A DNA stretch of 8,505 bases. It comes from an uncultured Selenomonadales bacterium. Lineage in GTDB: Bacteria; Bacillota; Negativicutes; Selenomonadales; Selenomonadaceae. The notes below the pieces were generated by a model, which ran no database searches, was not told the origin of the DNA, and saw only the letters and a program-made list of their open reading frames with translations. Positions within the stretch are counted from its first letter, which is position 1. Each line of letters begins with the position of its first letter. Where the stretch lies: NCBI GenBank assembly GCA_937915725.1, contig CALGGV010000118.1, positions 1-8,505 on the forward strand. Reading direction: 5' to 3'. Positions 6,635 to 8,505 of the stretch are shown here, in pieces. The position numbers and the translations under genes are program-made.

Positions 6635-6663
6635 ATAATACATTAGCAAGAAAAAATTTTCAA
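6635..6663 (-). promoter_or_regulatory. Likely promoter of the diguanylate cyclase gene
   Basis: On the minus strand TTGAAA (6658-6663), a 17-base spacer and TATTAT (6635-6640) form a good sigma-A promoter; an overlapping perfect TATAAT sits at 6632-6637 with a longer spacer. The 5' untranslated leader would be short, about 25 bases, ending in the AGGTGAT ribosome binding site. Confidence 0.45.
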
Positions 6664-6666
6664 TGA

Positions 6667-6691
6667 TTGAATACAATTCAAGCAACGTTGC
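6667..6691. promoter_or_regulatory. Two adjacent palindromes between divergent promoters
   Basis: TTGAAT-N3-ATTCAA (6667-6681) is immediately followed by the perfect 10-bp palindrome GCAACGTTGC (6682-6691). They lie between the back-to-back promoters of the cyclase gene and the kor operon, and the second overlaps the proposed kor -35. This position suits an operator for a dimeric regulator controlling one or both units. No regulator gene lies in the window to pair with it. Confidence 0.4.
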
Positions 6692-6715
6692 AAAAATATT
6701 TCGGCGTGTTATAAT
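6688..6715 (+). promoter_or_regulatory. Likely promoter of the korDAB operon
   Basis: TTGCAA (6688-6693), a 16-base spacer and a perfect TATAAT (6710-6715) precede korD by about 35 bases. Transcription would begin near 6722, giving a leader of roughly 28 bases that contains the GGAGGG ribosome binding site at 6738-6743. Confidence 0.5.
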
Positions 6716-6749
6716 TTTGAAGATATTCTGATATATTGGAGGGCTTTTA

Positions 6750-6956
6750 ATGAAGTCAGAATTTACTCTAAAGCTTGAGAGGTGCAAAGGTTGCGGAATT
6801 TGTGTAAATTTTTGCCCCAAAAAAGTTTTGGCGTTGGATACACTTGGAAAAGTTTATGTAGCGCATCCTGAAGATTGTATAGCTTGCGGACAGTGTGAAT
6901 TACGTTGCCCCGACTATGCAATTTTTGTAGATAAAATAAAGGAGGCGTCCAAATGA
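6750..6956 (+). CDS. korD: 2-oxoacid:ferredoxin oxidoreductase delta subunit (2x[4Fe-4S] ferredoxin)
   Basis: 68-residue iron-sulfur protein with two complete CxxCxxCxxxCP clusters: Cys12, 15, 18, 22 and Cys43, 46, 49, 53. Each set plus the last Cys of the other would bind a [4Fe-4S] cluster, as in bacterial 8Fe ferredoxins. In KorDABC-type enzymes this small subunit passes electrons from the thiamine-diphosphate site to free ferredoxin. GGAGGG lies 6 bases before the ATG. Its stop overlaps the korA start by four bases (ATGA at 6953-6956), so the two are translationally coupled; this placement is what identifies it as the delta subunit rather than a free ferredoxin. It is first in the operon, in the usual D-A-B order. 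Confidence 0.93.
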   Translation: MKSEFTLKLERCKGCGICVNFCPKKVLALDTLGKVYVAHPEDCIACGQCELRCPDYAIFVDKIKEASK

Positions 6957-8074
6957 TATTATTGCAAGGAAACGAGGCGGTCGCGCAGGGCGCACTTGCC
7001 GCCGGCGTAAGATTTTTTGGCGGTTATCCTATCACGCCTTCAACTGAAATTGCTGAATCAATGGCTAAACTTTTGCCGAAATTCGGCGGTACTTTTATTC
7101 AAATGGAAGACGAAATTGCAAGTATGGGCGTAGTTTTGGGCGCGTCGCTTGCCGGTAAAAAAGTTTTAACCGCGTCAAGTGGTCCCGGAATTAGTTTAAA
7201 ACAAGAATTAATCGGCTATGCATCTGCCGCCGAAATTCCCTGTGTTATTGTAAATGTTCAGCGTGTCGGACCTTCAACGGGACAACCTACCGCGCCTTCA
7301 CAAGGTGACGTTATGCAAGCGCGTTGGGGAACGCACGGCGACCATTCGATTATTTCTTTGAGCCCGTGGAGTGTTCGTGAGGCATTTGAATTAACGGTTA
7401 AATCTGTAAATTATGCTGAAAGATTTCGCACGCCGGTAATTTTGTTAATGGACGAAATTGTAGGGCATCTGCGCGAAAATGTTAATATTCCAACAGAAAA
7501 TGAAATTGAAATTTATCCGCGCCGTAAACCAAAAAAATCCCGCGCAGAAGGTTATCAACCCTACGCGCCGGACGAAGATTTAGTTCCCAATATTGCAAAT
7601 TTCGGCGAAGGTTATCATATTCACGTTACAGGCTTGATTCACGACGAAACAGGTTTTCCTGTCGGCAGTCCCAAAATCACTGAAGAATCAATTCGCCGTA
7701 TGCATGAAAAAATTTCAAAAGATATTATTGAAGTTCATACAGAATTTTTGGACGACGCAGAATTTGCAGTATTGTCATTTGGCGGCACGGCGCGTACTGC
7801 CTATCAAGCCGTTTTGGATTCCAGAAAAAAAGGCATCAAAGTTGGTTTTATTCGTTTGGTTACGATTTGGCCTTTTGCTGACGAATTTTTATTTAACATT
7901 TCTCAAAAACTCAAAAGTATTATCGTTGCCGAATTGAATTACGGGCAAATTGTCGGCGAAGTTCAACGCGCCGTTCGTGGCAACTGTGAAGTTAAACTTT
8001 GCGCCAAATATGATATGACAATTTTTGAACCGGAGGAAATTGAAGAGGTTATCGTTTCAGGCAAAAGGCAATAG
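6953..8074 (+). CDS. korA: 2-oxoglutarate (2-oxoacid):ferredoxin oxidoreductase alpha subunit
   Basis: 373 residues, the usual size for the alpha subunit of four-subunit KOR/VOR enzymes. With the beta subunit it oxidatively decarboxylates a 2-oxoacid to acyl-CoA, reducing ferredoxin, or runs in reverse. Visible landmarks: GNEAVAQGA (6-14), YPITPST (25-31), MEDEIAS (51-57) with the Glu that contacts thiamine diphosphate in the family, SSGPGISLKQE (75-85), RVGPSTGQPT (104-113), and the C-terminal domain with RLVTIWPF (301-308) and AELNYGQIVGEV (326-337). YPITPST rather than the YPITPQNE I associate with VorB favours 2-oxoglutarate over branched-chain oxoacids; this is a moderate inference. GGAGG lies 7 bases upstream (6941-6945). 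The last four codons (Gly-Lys-Arg-Gln) and the stop come from the left arm of the palindromic repeat at 8059-8141, so the native end of the gene may have been altered by that element. Confidence 0.95.
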   Translation: MILLQGNEAVAQGALAAGVRFFGGYPITPSTEIAESMAKLLPKFGGTFIQMEDEIASMGVVLGASLAGKKVLTASSGPGISLKQELIGYASAAEIPCVIVNVQRVGPSTGQPTAPSQGDVMQARWGTHGDHSIISLSPWSVREAFELTVKSVNYAERFRTPVILLMDEIVGHLRENVNIPTENEIEIYPRRKPKKSRAEGYQPYAPDEDLVPNIANFGEGYHIHVTGLIHDETGFPVGSPKITEESIRRMHEKISKDIIEVHTEFLDDAEFAVLSFGGTARTAYQAVLDSRKKGIKVGFIRLVTIWPFADEFLFNISQKLKSIIVAELNYGQIVGEVQRAVRGNCEVKLCAKYDMTIFEPEEIEEVIVSGKRQ

Positions 8075-8141
8075 TAAAAAGGCAATAGGGATTTGAAAAA
8101 TTTATTTTCCCCTACTGCCTCTTGCCTACTGCCTCTTGCCT
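8059..8141. repeat. Imperfect palindromic repeat element in the kor operon
   Basis: The left arm (8059-8091) and the reverse complement of the right arm (8108-8141) align over about 33 bases with only a few differences, nearly all A on the left against G on the right. Each arm is itself a tandem of a 14-base unit: AAAAGGCAATAG at 8063 and 8077; CCTACTGCCTCTTG at 8111 and 8125. The loop is AT-rich. The inner stem AGGCAATAGGG/CCCTACTGCCT is the same sequence family as the terminator at 2911-2941. On the plus strand no T-run follows, so it should not end kor transcription, but the hairpin lies between korA and korB and could affect RNA stability or subunit ratio. Confidence 0.85.
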
Positions 8142-8169
8142 AAAAAACGACTGAAAGGAGTTTTTTTCC

Positions 8170-8505
8170 TTGCTTGAAAGAAGTTATGAAAAATTTTTCA
8201 GACAAAATAGACTGCCGCATTTGTGGTGTCCCGGTTGCGGCAATGGAATAGTTATGAAGGCGATTGTACAAGCCATTGAAAAAAAAGGCTGGACACAAGA
8301 TAACACGGTTATTGTTAGCGGAATTGGTTGCAGTTCCCGCGCCTCCGGCTATATGGATTTTGACACTTTGCACACAGCGCACGGGCGCGCCATTCCTTTT
8401 GCAACGGGGATTAAACTTGCAAAGCCAAATTTAAACGTCGTAGTTATTACCGGCGACGGCGATTGTACGGCTATTGGCGGCAACCATTTTATTCACGGCT
8501 GCAGA
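8170..8505 (+). CDS. korB: 2-oxoacid:ferredoxin oxidoreductase beta subunit, cut by window end
   Basis: 112 codons of the thiamine-diphosphate-binding beta subunit are visible; the family is roughly 250-290 residues, so more than half is missing. HLWCPGCGNG (17-26) is the conserved N-terminal Cys motif that helps bind an iron-sulfur cluster, GIGCSSR (51-57) is also conserved, and GDGD (95-98) starts the thiamine diphosphate/Mg motif. The start is TTG at 8170: AAAGGAG (8154-8160) lies 9 bases upstream, an in-frame stop occurs at 8152-8154, no ATG exists before the WCPGCG motif, and the first in-frame ATG (residue 29) would remove it. It works with KorA and KorD as one cytoplasmic enzyme. The korA-korB gap is 95 bases, unusually wide for this operon, because of the repeat element. 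Confidence 0.93.
   Translation, partial: MLERSYEKFFRQNRLPHLWCPGCGNGIVMKAIVQAIEKKGWTQDNTVIVSGIGCSSRASGYMDFDTLHTAHGRAIPFATGIKLAKPNLNVVVITGDGDCTAIGGNHFIHGCR

Noticed and set aside
6617..6820. Minus-strand 67-codon open frame
   Set aside because: It runs antisense through korD and the divergent promoters; not credible as a gene.
7704..7937. Plus-strand 77-codon open frame in korA
   Set aside because: Alternate-frame shadow of a well-supported gene.
8059..8141. Possible CRISPR array
   Set aside because: The 14-base units are too short and directly adjacent without spacers, and the arms are inverted; it is a palindromic repeat, not an array.
8140..8382. Minus-strand 80-codon open frame
   Set aside because: Antisense to the start of korB, with no family resemblance.

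Overview
The window looks like chromosomal DNA of an anaerobic or fermentative bacterium. The signs are a ferredoxin-dependent 2-oxoacid oxidoreductase operon, a phospho-beta-glucosidase that depends on PTS sugar uptake, strong GGAGG-type ribosome binding sites and moderately AT-rich DNA (judged by eye). The protein styles, especially the membrane GGDEF protein and the GIY-YIG protein, remind me of the Negativicutes/Selenomonadales side of the Firmicutes. That placement is an inference, not a measurement.

Layout. Positions 1-2168 (minus) hold most of clpB, the disaggregase, cut by the window edge before its C-terminus. Positions 2254-2627 (minus) hold a small GIY-YIG endonuclease-type gene broken by a one-base frameshift: the GIY/YVG half is in one frame and the rest in another. 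Positions 2628-2969 have no convincing gene. They hold a minus-strand terminator whose T-run touches the GIY-YIG start codon, a perfect 12-bp inverted repeat, two near-consensus promoters facing each other, and the terminator of the next gene. Positions 2970-4436 (minus) encode a GH1 6-phospho-beta-glucosidase. Positions 4437-4766 are non-coding but rich in hairpins. Positions 4767-6602 (minus) encode a membrane-anchored diguanylate cyclase with an extracellular sensor and intact GGDEF and I-site motifs. A compact divergent promoter region with two adjacent palindromes (6603-6749) separates it from a plus-strand operon: korD (ferredoxin subunit), korA (alpha) and korB (beta, cut by the window end).

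How the genes relate. KorD, KorA and KorB form one enzyme, oxidising a 2-oxoacid (most likely 2-oxoglutarate) to the acyl-CoA and reducing ferredoxin; a gamma subunit gene would be expected just beyond the window. The other genes look like independent transcription units: proteostasis (ClpB), beta-glucoside use (BglA) and c-di-GMP signalling.

The most interesting non-coding signal is a palindromic repeat family built on AGGCAATAG ... CTACTGCCT. One copy serves as the terminator after the phospho-beta-glucosidase. A doubled, longer copy sits inside the kor operon and supplies the last codons and stop of korA. Both copies carry the same A-for-G asymmetry between their arms, which suggests common descent. 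I found no CRISPR array, tRNA, rRNA or complete mobile element, and no gene set that amounts to a clearly new system.
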